From: Salinispirillum sp049115955
Lineage (GTDB): Bacteria > Pseudomonadota > Gammaproteobacteria > Pseudomonadales > Natronospirillaceae
Direction of reading: 5' to 3'
Length of the DNA stretch: 64,000 bases
Assembly: GCA_049115955.1 (NCBI GenBank)
Contig: JAGDZJ010000012.1
Location: 62,001-126,000 of the forward strand
Under the pieces are notes generated by a model. The model was not told the DNA's origin. It ran no database searches and was given only the letters and a program-made list of their open reading frames with translations. The position numbers were made by a program, and so were the translations under genes. Shown here piece by piece: positions 8,389 to 16,525 of the stretch (positions within the stretch are counted from its first letter, which is position 1; each line of letters begins with the position of its first letter).

Positions 8389-8434
8389 TTCGCTCGGAAT
8401 GAAGAGGGTAGTGGGGCTGGTTAAGCCCCTGTCG

Positions 8435-9190
8435 TTATCGTAATACGACGGCACTCTCCAAACGCGCTAAATCATTCACCATCTGCCATTGACCACCTTC
8501 AGCTTCAATGCGCTCCTGCCAACCTGTCAGTCGGCGCTGGTAGGAGGCTGGGTCGTTATTGTCACTGCGTTGGCGCTTCACATTAACCGCCACCACTTGC
8601 ACGTTGTTTAGGTTCATACTGACATCGCGGTTTAACCACGGCGGCAGGTCTTCGTTCAGGTCCGACAGTAAAAACAAATACTTCTGTCCGGCATTTACTT
8701 CGCTCAAATAATCGGTGGCCAGTAACACGCCACCGGTAATATCGCTGTGATGACTGGGTACACTGAAACGTTGCAGAAAGGCGTCTAACGAGGCCTGAAA
8801 TTCACGCTTTTGCTGGTTGGTGATGCTGGGGCGATGATCGAACGTCGCCCGGGCTATGATGTTGCGCTCACTGAAACTGCTGTTGTCGATGAAGCCAACC
8901 GCCAGCGAATCACCGCTGTTCAAATTCGCCAACAGGTAATTGCTTAGGACGCGTGCCTTGTCGAGTTCTCCGGCGTAATCGCCGGAGATGTCGACCAGAA
9001 CAAACGCCGCCCGGCTTTGGTTGGCCGGTTCGCCACAGCCCATTAAAAAGGCCGCGAACACAGCACCCAAGGCCAGCTTTACTTTGTTCCAACGCGCCTT
9101 GCGGCGCAGCTCGCGTTCCTTTTCCAGTTCTTCGATCTTTTCCAGTTCACGTTCAACCAAATACTGAATCTGTGAGTTACTGATGGTCAT
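8435..9190 (-). CDS. von Willebrand factor A-like lipoprotein
   Basis: A 251-residue protein of unknown role. Residues 1-37 are highly charged and helical (VERELEKIEELEKERELRR). They are followed by a hydrophobic segment ending in a lipobox-like AFLMGC (Cys 52), unusual because the charged cytoplasmic stretch is so long. Residues 62-205 have a vWA-like layout: FVLVDISGDYAG (a MIDAS DxSxS variant with Asp at the last position), DITGG around 150 and LLSDLNED around 175. AGGAGG-like GGAGG lies 9 nt before the ATG. It starts 3 bp after the stop of the upstream membrane protein gene, so the two are certainly co-transcribed and probably work together. It could instead be a single-pass membrane protein that is not lipidated. 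Confidence 0.75.
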   Translation of the reverse strand: MTISNSQIQYLVERELEKIEELEKERELRRKARWNKVKLALGAVFAAFLMGCGEPANQSRAAFVLVDISGDYAGELDKARVLSNYLLANLNSGDSLAVGFIDNSSFSERNIIARATFDHRPSITNQQKREFQASLDAFLQRFSVPSHHSDITGGVLLATDYLSEVNAGQKYLFLLSDLNEDLPPWLNRDVSMNLNNVQVVAVNVKRQRSDNNDPASYQRRLTGWQERIEAEGGQWQMVNDLARLESAVVLR

Positions 9191-9193
9191 GGC

Positions 9194-10738
9194 TTAGGCC
9201 TCCCGTGCTGTTAGAGGAAGATCGGTGTCGAAATCGTCCGCCTTGGCTGGTGTGGTTTGGCGCTTTGCTTTGGACGGTTTCGCACGAGCGTTTTCAGCGT
9301 TGTCGGTTTCGGTCTCGTCATCGTTGCTGCGAGCCATGGTGTGATCCCGACGATCCTTAACCATGCGCTCGATACCCAGCGGCAGCATGATGAACAGGTC
9401 GTACAGGCTCACCAACATCTTGCTTATGTGGTTGGCGATGCCACCGACCAAGCGGATTAACAAGCGCATGGCCCGTAGAGCACCCAGGGCAACCAGCCCT
9501 AATACCGTGCGCAGTGAATGCACGAAGGCTTCCAATGGAATAGCGACAAAAGCCAGCGCGAAGGGCAGGATAAAACCAAGCACCAACTGGCCGATGGATG
9601 GAATCCAGCGGAAGCTGTGCTCTACCGCAGCGCTCGCACCAGCGGCACCGGCCAACGACTGTGCCAAGGCTTCGCGGTCCAGCGCCAATAGATCGCGCAT
9701 GTAAGCCAAAGACGCTTCAATGCTGGCGAAAATGACCAGAATGGTGAACGCGGCGATGGCCATGCGCTTACGCATTTTGTCGTCCATGCTGCCGATCATC
9801 GGAAACAAACGGGTGATCTGCAGGGCTTCCAGCAAGAACAGACCCATGGTGATTTCCACCGCAATGATGACCAAGGCGGCGATGTCTGAGGTACGTACCG
9901 AGCCGATGTAGCTGGCGCCACCGACCATTTCTGACATGGGCAGGGCGATCAGGTGGAAGTTGATGATGCCACCGAAGGTCGCTACAACTAACACCAACGC
10001 TGCGACGAAAAACTGGGTCAGCGACGAAGCGGTCAAGGCATGCACGGCTTTGTCTTCTGACTTGCGCAGGCTTTCGTATTCCGCCATTTGGCGGTCAATG
10101 ATCTTCGTGCGGTCATCCAAACCTGTGATGGTCTGTTGCACTTTTTCCATGGTGTTGTTCAGGGCACGCCAATCGGGCTGCATGCCGTTCAAAATCTTAT
10201 GGCGTTCGTTCGCACTCTTTTGGTACGCCTTCAACGTCTGCTGGTGCGAGCTTTCCACTAAGCCTTTGATGTTGTCGAGAATCTTCACCACCGCCGGGTC
10301 GCCAGTGTTGGGCAGCGCCGAAATGGTTTCCACGACTTCCGTCCAAGCAGGTGGCAGGGGTGCGTCATCCGTAGAGGCGTGGTAGTCGTCTTGTACCTTT
10401 TTCAGCGTGTCGGCCAGCTTGCGGTGTAGGCTCGGGTATTGGCTAAGGTCACGTTCGACAATCGCGTTGACGCGACTGAACTCGCGCTCAATAGCTTTTT
10501 CGGAGGCGTCGCGGCCCATGGCCAGCAATACATCGCGGTTGCGTGCTTCCAAGCGCTGCTCCAATTGACGGATGCTGCTGGAAGCGACACGCATGGTGCC
10601 ATGAATGGCGCGTCCGGTGGTGCGCAACAGTTGATGTGCGTGCGGACGTCCTAGATATAAAACGGTAATAGCGATAACCAGCCAGATTGCCAACGACAGC
10701 GCGGGCGATTCGGACCAGATGTAGAGAATGTCAGTCAT
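9194..10738 (-). CDS. Large coiled-coil membrane protein of unknown function
   Basis: A 514-residue protein without a family I recognise. One TM segment at about 12-30 is followed by a roughly 210-residue largely helical, charged region with coiled-coil character (IRQLEQRLEARNRD, KIIDRQMAEYESLRKSEDK). About five more TM segments lie between 245 and 435, and the tail is hydrophilic and Lys/Asp-rich (KPSKAKRQTTPAKADDFD). The start is ATG 10738, with AAGGTG 6 nt upstream. Gene order membrane protein - vWA lipoprotein with a 3-bp gap suggests a membrane complex in which the vWA protein is a partner. No ATPase or ExbB/MotA signature was evident. Function not assigned. Confidence 0.75.
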   Translation of the reverse strand: MTDILYIWSESPALSLAIWLVIAITVLYLGRPHAHQLLRTTGRAIHGTMRVASSSIRQLEQRLEARNRDVLLAMGRDASEKAIEREFSRVNAIVERDLSQYPSLHRKLADTLKKVQDDYHASTDDAPLPPAWTEVVETISALPNTGDPAVVKILDNIKGLVESSHQQTLKAYQKSANERHKILNGMQPDWRALNNTMEKVQQTITGLDDRTKIIDRQMAEYESLRKSEDKAVHALTASSLTQFFVAALVLVVATFGGIINFHLIALPMSEMVGGASYIGSVRTSDIAALVIIAVEITMGLFLLEALQITRLFPMIGSMDDKMRKRMAIAAFTILVIFASIEASLAYMRDLLALDREALAQSLAGAAGASAAVEHSFRWIPSIGQLVLGFILPFALAFVAIPLEAFVHSLRTVLGLVALGALRAMRLLIRLVGGIANHISKMLVSLYDLFIMLPLGIERMVKDRRDHTMARSNDDETETDNAENARAKPSKAKRQTTPAKADDFDTDLPLTAREA

Positions 10739-10888
10739 GATGTTCACCTTGTTCGGTTGTGGTGAACACATTGTTGTGCAGGCTGGTGAAAAATCTGTGA
10801 GTAGTATGATGTGACGCGTGTGCGTCTTCTGCTAGGCGTCGTAAAATGGGTCCGTGAACGGTTTCCGTACTTCGAACCCTTTCAAATT

Positions 10889-12322
10889 CTACCCTATTTT
10901 GTGGGCCTTGGGATTCAACACGTCCGTGACCGTACCCGCCGCCAATTCACCCGCAAGCCCTACGGTTTCATGCAGTGTAGGGTGGGCATGAATGGTCAAC
11001 CCCAGATCCTCAACCGATGCACCAAACTCCAACGCCAACGTCAGTTCGCCTAACAGTTCTCCGGCATGAATACCCACAAGGCCGGCGCCTAAAAGCCGCT
11101 CTGTATCTGGGTCATAAATCAGTTTGGTCTTACCCTCGCCGCGTCCAGCACCCAGAGCACGGCCACTGACCGACCAAGGAAATACCGCCACGGCGTAGGG
11201 AATACCCTGTGCTTTGGCCTGTTGTTCTGTCAGCCCCGTCCACGCGATTTCCGGGTTGGTGTAGGCGATGGAGGGAATAGCCAAGGGCTCAAAGCGGCGA
11301 TGATGGCCCGTTATTACTTCGGCGGCGACATGGCCCTGATGCGTGGCCTTATGGGCCAGCATGGGGTCACCCACAATGTCACCGATGGCATAAATGTGCG
11401 GCACATTGGTCCGTTGCTGTGCATCCACGGGAATGAATCCACGCTCGTCTACCACGACCCCGGCGTGTGTTGCGCCCGTTAAATCACCGTTCGGGCGGCG
11501 ACCCACGGCCACCAGCAATGCGTCTGCGGCGATTTCCCGTGTCGTACCCTCTGCGCCTTCTAAGGTGAGAATCAGTGCGTCGGGCTGAGCTTGTACGCCC
11601 GTGACGCGCGTCTTCAGTTCTATTGTAAAACGGTCGCGATTGTAGCGCTGATACACCCGCACCAGATCGGCATCGGCCGCTGGCACCAACTGACTCGCCG
11701 CTTCAATGATCGTGACTTCGCTACCCAGCGCTTGATACACCGTTGCCATTTCCAGTCCGATGATGCCGCCGCCTAAAATAGCAAGGCGAGGCGGCACGTC
11801 ACGCAACGCCAGCGCGTCTGTGGAATCAAGGATGCGGGCATCATCCGGCAGGAAGGGCAGTTTGACTGGTCGAGATCCAGCGGCAATGATGGCGTGTTTA
11901 AACTGAATCTGAGTCACTGTTTCATCGTCCTGAGTGACCACCAGTTGGTTAGGGCCAGTAAAGGTTCCAGTACCCTGCACAACGTCAACCTTGCGTTGCC
12001 GAGTCATCCCTTGAATGCCATCGGTCAGCTTTTTAACCGTGCCGTCTTTAAACGCGCGTATGCGGTCGATATCCAGTTCAGGCGGCGCAAAGCGCACTCC
12101 CATCTGCGCGGATTCCTCGGCCTCGTGCAGGGTGGCCGCAACATGCAGCAGAGCCTTGGATGGAATACAACCGACGTTCAAGCACACTCCACCCAATTCT
12201 GCATAACGCTCGACCAAGGTGACATGTAAGCCCAAGTCGGCCGCGCGAAACGCCGCCGAATATCCGCCGGGGCCGGCGCCCAGTACCAACACATCAGTTT
12301 CAACCACTGGATTCTTAACCAT
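10889..12322 (-). CDS. lpdA: Dihydrolipoyl dehydrogenase
   Basis: A 477-residue flavoprotein disulfide reductase. The N-terminus has VLGAGPGGYSAAFRAADLG (FAD), the redox disulfide block GGVCLNVGCIPSKALLH, ILGGGIIGLEMATVY (NAD) in the middle, and HAHPTLHETV with the catalytic His-Glu near the C-terminus. It reoxidises lipoyl groups in 2-oxoacid dehydrogenase or glycine cleavage complexes. No E1 or E2 gene is adjacent, so the partner complex is unknown. The frame is open upstream to 12577, but ATG 12322 with AAGGG 8 nt upstream is the natural start. It is divergent from a TetR regulator with a palindrome between. Confidence 0.95.
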   Translation of the reverse strand: MVKNPVVETDVLVLGAGPGGYSAAFRAADLGLHVTLVERYAELGGVCLNVGCIPSKALLHVAATLHEAEESAQMGVRFAPPELDIDRIRAFKDGTVKKLTDGIQGMTRQRKVDVVQGTGTFTGPNQLVVTQDDETVTQIQFKHAIIAAGSRPVKLPFLPDDARILDSTDALALRDVPPRLAILGGGIIGLEMATVYQALGSEVTIIEAASQLVPAADADLVRVYQRYNRDRFTIELKTRVTGVQAQPDALILTLEGAEGTTREIAADALLVAVGRRPNGDLTGATHAGVVVDERGFIPVDAQQRTNVPHIYAIGDIVGDPMLAHKATHQGHVAAEVITGHHRRFEPLAIPSIAYTNPEIAWTGLTEQQAKAQGIPYAVAVFPWSVSGRALGAGRGEGKTKLIYDPDTERLLGAGLVGIHAGELLGELTLALEFGASVEDLGLTIHAHPTLHETVGLAGELAAGTVTDVLNPKAHKIG

Positions 12323-12365
12323 ATCGCTACCCTTTAACGGCTTCAGAAAGCTCAATAATTGCAAT

Positions 12366-12379
12366 CTATCAACTGATAG
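12366..12379. promoter_or_regulatory. Palindromic operator between lpd and tetR
   Basis: CTATCA-AC-TGATAG is a perfect 6-bp dyad in the short divergent region. It lies 44 bp from the lpd start and 70 bp from the preferred tetR start. Its size and location fit a TetR-family operator controlling both genes. No second copy was noticed in the window. Confidence 0.5.
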
Positions 12380-12448
12380 GTAAAATGACAAAAAGAGATC
12401 GTCATCCGTATAATGGCCAAACTTCATCTGCACGACAGGACACAGGTA

Positions 12449-13003
12449 ATGAGCAGTACCGCTGAACAGATTTTGGATGTCACGCAGGCGTTGTTGAGTG
12501 AGAAAGGTTTTAACGGGTTCAGCTTTCGTGAAGTGGCTTTGGCCGTGGGCATTAAGAGCGCGAGCGTGCATTACCACTTTCCAACGAAGGAAGACCTAGT
12601 GATTGCGGTATTGAAACGCTACAGCGAGCGCTTTCTTTCTGCCTTTGCTTACGCGGACGCACACTGCTCGTCCGCCGACGAAAAACTGCAGTTTTTCGTT
12701 AACATGTACCGCACAGAACTCAAACAGAACCAACGTCTGCCGATGTGCATCATGTTGGCGAGTGATATTGCCGTGCTGCCTGAAAATGTGGTGCTTGGCT
12801 TGCGGATATTCTACCAACAGAATCTCGCATGGCTGGCGGCATTGGTGTCGGGCGAAGCCGATGCTGAGGCACAGGCAGCGGGCTGGTTGTCGTCTCTTAA
12901 TGGTGCGCTGGTCGGCACCCGAGTGGTGGATGATGCGCAGTTTTTTGAGAATGCGGTGAAAGGTGTAACGTTGAGCAATGCAGGGAATGCAGGAAGCCTC
13001 TAA
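12449..13003 (+). CDS. TetR-family transcriptional regulator
   Basis: A 184-residue TetR protein. The N-terminal helix-turn-helix is typical: ILDVTQALLSEKGFNGFSF, then IKSASVHYHFPTKEDLV, where the HYHFPTKEDL block is the family hallmark. The C-terminal ligand domain has MYRTEL and a variable core. An upstream ATG at 12413 is open but has no ribosome-binding site and adds residues outside the family. ATG 12449 has AGG 5 nt before it. Divergent orientation and the dyad at 12366 suggest that it controls lpd and itself. The effector is unknown. Confidence 0.88.
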   Translation: MSSTAEQILDVTQALLSEKGFNGFSFREVALAVGIKSASVHYHFPTKEDLVIAVLKRYSERFLSAFAYADAHCSSADEKLQFFVNMYRTELKQNQRLPMCIMLASDIAVLPENVVLGLRIFYQQNLAWLAALVSGEADAEAQAAGWLSSLNGALVGTRVVDDAQFFENAVKGVTLSNAGNAGSL

Positions 13004-13069
13004 AAACCGTCGCATCGGTGCTTCTCCAACATGTTAAACTGCCCGTATTGCGGAAGGATGACGAAACGT

Positions 13070-13882
13070 ATGGCCACCATTTTCTGGGTTGAAGACCAGT
13101 CACATTGGATCGATAAATTCAAACCTGTGCTGGAAAGCACTGCTTTTGACGACGCACCCACGCAGGTGCAGGTGTTTAAGTTTGCCGAAGCGGCCTGTCA
13201 GCACATTCGCTTGGCGGATGCGGGGGTGCGGCCTGACGTTGCGTTGTTGGACGCTAACATGAACGGCAACGACGAAGCCGGTTTTTCAGTGTCGCGGGCA
13301 TTGCAGCGCAAGTGGCCCGGTTTGCCCGTTATTTATCTGTCGGAACACAGCGGTACCGGTATCGAGCAACAAGCCTTTGAAACCACCGGTGCGCAAGACT
13401 TCATCGCCAAGCATCAGCTCAATATTGAGTCGGTGCTGTGCTGGCGCATTAAAGCCGTATTGCGGCAACACAGTGTGCGTCAGCCGGAATCTTCGGCGCT
13501 GCAGTCCGACCAGGTATTACACAGTGGTGATTTGCGCATCGACACCACTACCTGGGAAGTTTATTGGCAAGGCACCAAGTTGATGAACCCGACCAATAGC
13601 CAGCGACCACTCGCCCCGACACCGCGCAAAATTCTGCGCTTTTTGGTAGAAAGCGCGCCACGACCGCTCACCACCGAGCAAATTGCCGACAAACTGGGCG
13701 CTGATTTAGAACGCTTTTCCAATGCTAACTACCGCCAGCATATCCGCACGCTGCGCTTGTCGTTTGATCAAGCCATGGGTGGCTCAGGAGACTTCGTAGC
13801 GTTGTGCAAGCAAGGGCAGGGCATTGCGGCTTTCGGGGATGAAGGCGCGTATTGCTGGAAACCGGTGACAGGAGCCAAATAA
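13070..13882 (+). CDS. OmpR-like response regulator
   Basis: A 270-residue regulator. The receiver domain (1-125) has the acidic pair in FWVEDQ (Glu8-Asp9), the phosphoacceptor Asp61 in ALLDANMNG, and Lys114 in FIAKHQL. The second half is a winged-helix output domain (TPRKILRFLVESAPRPLTTEQIADKL, broken here into its helices, about 190-215). Its stop overlaps the start of the kinase gene (TAATG), so the two are translationally coupled. An alternative start at 13058 is possible, but GGAAGG would then abut the ATG. The regulated genes are not evident. Confidence 0.85.
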   Translation: MATIFWVEDQSHWIDKFKPVLESTAFDDAPTQVQVFKFAEAACQHIRLADAGVRPDVALLDANMNGNDEAGFSVSRALQRKWPGLPVIYLSEHSGTGIEQQAFETTGAQDFIAKHQLNIESVLCWRIKAVLRQHSVRQPESSALQSDQVLHSGDLRIDTTTWEVYWQGTKLMNPTNSQRPLAPTPRKILRFLVESAPRPLTTEQIADKLGADLERFSNANYRQHIRTLRLSFDQAMGGSGDFVALCKQGQGIAAFGDEGAYCWKPVTGAK

Positions 13883-15492
13883 TGGCGGAGCGATTGAAAG
13901 GACAACTCAAAGACAAACAACCCGAAGGCCGAGTGCAACGTGTGGTCTTCCCGTGGTTGAGTACGCTGGCCGGTTTGTTGGTGATCACTTACTTGTTGTT
14001 TCATACCGAGCCAGAGCTGTTGCTGTATTACGCGGTGCCGTCGGACTGGTTGCGGTTCGAGGTGAAGTACGCGGTATTGGCGGCCTTTGTGCTGGTATTG
14101 CTGGTAGACCTGCGGCGCTATCGTCAGCAGTCGGCGCGACAAAAGGCTGACCTCAAAGCATTACGTGAGCAGGTGCGTGAACTCTGGCTCAGCAAGAAGC
14201 AACTGCAACTCAAGGCGCATACCTATTCCGGCCACGCCGATAAGCTCAAGCTGTTCATTAGCGACAAGCTTCTGGACTACATTGAGTACGACGAAAAATT
14301 CCTGCACTTCAAAAGCATAGCCGCGGAAGTGCGCCACAACGGTGTGATCAGTTTTGACAAGGTACAAACGGCGCTGCAAAACGCCGGGCCAGAGGCGCAT
14401 TCAGCGCTGGATGCCATGCGCTACCTGTGGGACTTGCTCGACCTCTCTACCGCAGACAATCTGGCGTTGCACATCAGCAGCCATTTGGCGGAATGTGAAG
14501 AACAGTATTACCAGCGCATGCTCAACCCCGAAGACACACCACCGCTGCCGCATGAACCCGTGTTTGCGCCACAGCATGCAGCGTGGCGAGCTTTAAGTCT
14601 GGTGCGCGCAGATACACCTCAATTTTACGGAGAGGGGCAAGGAGAGCGGGCTGAACAGGCGGAATGGCAATTAGACGACCCACAGTGGCATGTGCAGTTG
14701 CAACAACCCGGTGCGTTGTTGGGTAATGAAAATCATCTGATTTTGTTGTTAGAAAACCTGTTAAAAAACGCCCAGTTCTTCTCTGGCAAACGCGGTTACA
14801 AAAGCCCACGCGCGACGATCAGCTTTTTACTGGATGAGATCGATGGGCAGGTGCGCATTCGCATTTACAACCGTGGCCCGCACATCAAAGACGAAGACCG
14901 CCCGAACCTCTTCCAACTGGGCTTTTCAACACGGCGCGTACGTGAACATCATGGCCGTGGCCTTGGTCTGTATTTTGTTAATCAGATCGTCAAAGGCTAC
15001 GAAGGGCGGATCAAGGTTGAGAATATTTCTGCTCCGGATACGACCTACACCGTGCGCGTTGAATTAGATAACGACGAGATTCTGACCGACAGCGTGCGCG
15101 TGCAGGTGGTGAATGGCGTGCCGCAATGTGTCGACGCAGATGGCGCGTGGATAGCTGAAAAGCATTGGGAATACCGCAAGCCAGTGCGCTCGGTAGAAGT
15201 GACCGCTAAAGACGAGACAAAACCGCAGCGTAAAGACGATTGGGCCAGCAAGGGCAAACAAACGTGGTTTGATGCCGCACACCCGGAGCACCCGCATTGG
15301 CATATGACGGCACAGCCCAAGCGTGGCGCGCATCAGTTGTCGTTTGCGCCCTTAGATATTCGAGGGGTGTTGTTCGATGTCCGCCTGCCTACAGCAGAAT
15401 ACCGCTTGGAGCACACGGATCTGCTGGAGGAGGACATCGATGCGGAAGTGGAGAGGTTGGATGAGCAGTTTCGAACGCAGATCCCGTATTAG
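13882..15492 (+). CDS. Atypical membrane sensor histidine kinase
   Basis: A 536-residue protein. Two TM segments (about 23-41 and 61-77) flank only about 20 periplasmic residues, so sensing is probably in the membrane or cytoplasm. A helical region follows. The ATPase core shows an N-box LLENLLKNAQFF (about 290-300), a G1-like stretch and HGRGLGLYFVNQIV (357-370). No canonical H-box (HExR/TPL) is present. The best phosphoacceptor candidate is His152 in AAEVRHNGV. About 130 residues beyond the ATPase domain are unassigned. It is coupled to the response regulator by a 1-nt overlap. The stop codon sits at the edge of a dispersed repeat. Confidence 0.8.
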   Translation: MAERLKGQLKDKQPEGRVQRVVFPWLSTLAGLLVITYLLFHTEPELLLYYAVPSDWLRFEVKYAVLAAFVLVLLVDLRRYRQQSARQKADLKALREQVRELWLSKKQLQLKAHTYSGHADKLKLFISDKLLDYIEYDEKFLHFKSIAAEVRHNGVISFDKVQTALQNAGPEAHSALDAMRYLWDLLDLSTADNLALHISSHLAECEEQYYQRMLNPEDTPPLPHEPVFAPQHAAWRALSLVRADTPQFYGEGQGERAEQAEWQLDDPQWHVQLQQPGALLGNENHLILLLENLLKNAQFFSGKRGYKSPRATISFLLDEIDGQVRIRIYNRGPHIKDEDRPNLFQLGFSTRRVREHHGRGLGLYFVNQIVKGYEGRIKVENISAPDTTYTVRVELDNDEILTDSVRVQVVNGVPQCVDADGAWIAEKHWEYRKPVRSVEVTAKDETKPQRKDDWASKGKQTWFDAAHPEHPHWHMTAQPKRGAHQLSFAPLDIRGVLFDVRLPTAEYRLEHTDLLEEDIDAEVERLDEQFRTQIPY

Positions 15493-15612
15493 AAACTACT
15501 TAGCTCGCCCTGGCGGCGTTAAAATTAGCTTCGAAGTGTTCATTTACTGCTAGTAAACTGCGCCTTCTCACCCAATTTTGCCTTGCCAGTCCTTCGCCAG
15601 TAACGTTTCTAA
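15489..15612. repeat. Dispersed palindromic repeat, copy 1
   Basis: About 124 bp bounded by TTAGAAAC and its inverse GTTTCTAA. The inner hairpin TTTACT-GCT-AGTAAA is at 15543-15557. Blocks such as CTGGCGG-GTTAAAA and TTTTGCCT-GCCAG recur, in the opposite orientation, in the element at 47481-47657. The hairpin arms differ between copies but still pair. The element abuts, and partly includes, the stop codon of the kinase gene. Confidence 0.65.
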
Positions 15613-15641
15613 GTACTCTAGGAAGTCTCTCTCAGGCAACA

Positions 15642-16316
15642 TTAAAAAACCAACCGCACCACCGTCTCGGCCACACATGCCGGGCGGCGGTTGTTTTCAA
15701 TCTCTACAGTGATCTCTTCGGTCACTTCCAGTCCGCGCCGTACCACTTCAACACCCACCACCTTCTTACTGGCCCGAACGCGGCTACCTACTTTCAGAGG
15801 GTAAGGAAAGCGTACTTTGTTCAAGCCTAGGTTCACCACCATACGGGCCGAATCATAGTGCGAATCGGTGCCGTCGATGGAACTGGTCAGGCGTGGAAGC
15901 AGTGACAGCGTGAGGAAACCATGCGCGATGGTGGCCCTGAATGGGGATTCTTGCTCAGCCCGCACAGGGTCGGTGTGAATCCATTGGCGGTCTTCGGTGA
16001 CTTCAGCAAACGCATTGACGCGGGCTTGCTCAACGGTTAACCAGTCGCCCACGTACACCACCTCGCCGAGCTGGCTTAGTAGCTGCTTACGCAACGCTTC
16101 AGCTTTCGGGTGCTCGCAATTTGTCAGTTCAACGAGTTCGCTGCCGACGATTTTGCGGTCTTGGTCCAACACCCAATTCACCCATTGGTGATTACGCGCG
16201 CTTTGCCAAAGCTCATTCCAATAATCGCGCCATTGAGGGGCGATCAGGTCTCGAAATTCCGCCTGATTTTTAGTCAGACGTTCCTTCTTTTCTTTGATTA
16301 AATCTATGACTTTCAT
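15642..16316 (-). CDS. MaoC-like hydratase/dehydratase domain protein
   Basis: A 224-residue protein. The C-terminal hotdog domain has the MaoC/(R)-enoyl-CoA hydratase signature: VNAFAEVTEDRQWIHTDPVRA then IAHGFLTLSLLPRL, with the Asp/His pair of the active site. About 70 residues of charged helix precede it (IKEKKERLTKNQAEF). Family members hydrate trans-2-enoyl-CoA in fatty acid or polyhydroxyalkanoate metabolism. The N-terminal extension resembles that of NodN-type or standalone relatives. The open frame runs back to 16505, but MKVIDLIKE at 16316 is the most natural start although its ribosome site is weak. It stands alone. Confidence 0.8.
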   Translation of the reverse strand: MKVIDLIKEKKERLTKNQAEFRDLIAPQWRDYWNELWQSARNHQWVNWVLDQDRKIVGSELVELTNCEHPKAEALRKQLLSQLGEVVYVGDWLTVEQARVNAFAEVTEDRQWIHTDPVRAEQESPFRATIAHGFLTLSLLPRLTSSIDGTDSHYDSARMVVNLGLNKVRFPYPLKVGSRVRASKKVVGVEVVRRGLEVTEEITVEIENNRRPACVAETVVRLVF

Positions 16317-16525
16317 ATCCGGGAATCCGTTTCGCAGAAAATTGCAGTCGATGTGTGTTGTATTTATTGTACGACAAGTGGTTAAAAATCGATCTCTCTT
16401 GTTATGCACGATAGTCGTGAGCAATGGGAATAGATCACAATAGTGTGACAGGCTATTGCCTGAAAGGTGGAGCATACCACGAGTTGCATGACGAAATGGG
16501 GACATAATGCCCCCTCATCGTTTTA

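Noticed and set aside
8412..8430. GGGGCT-GGTTA-AGCCCC stem between convergent MFS and vWA genes as a terminator
   Set aside because: No T-run on either strand, so an intrinsic terminator is not supported, although a bidirectional stem may matter.
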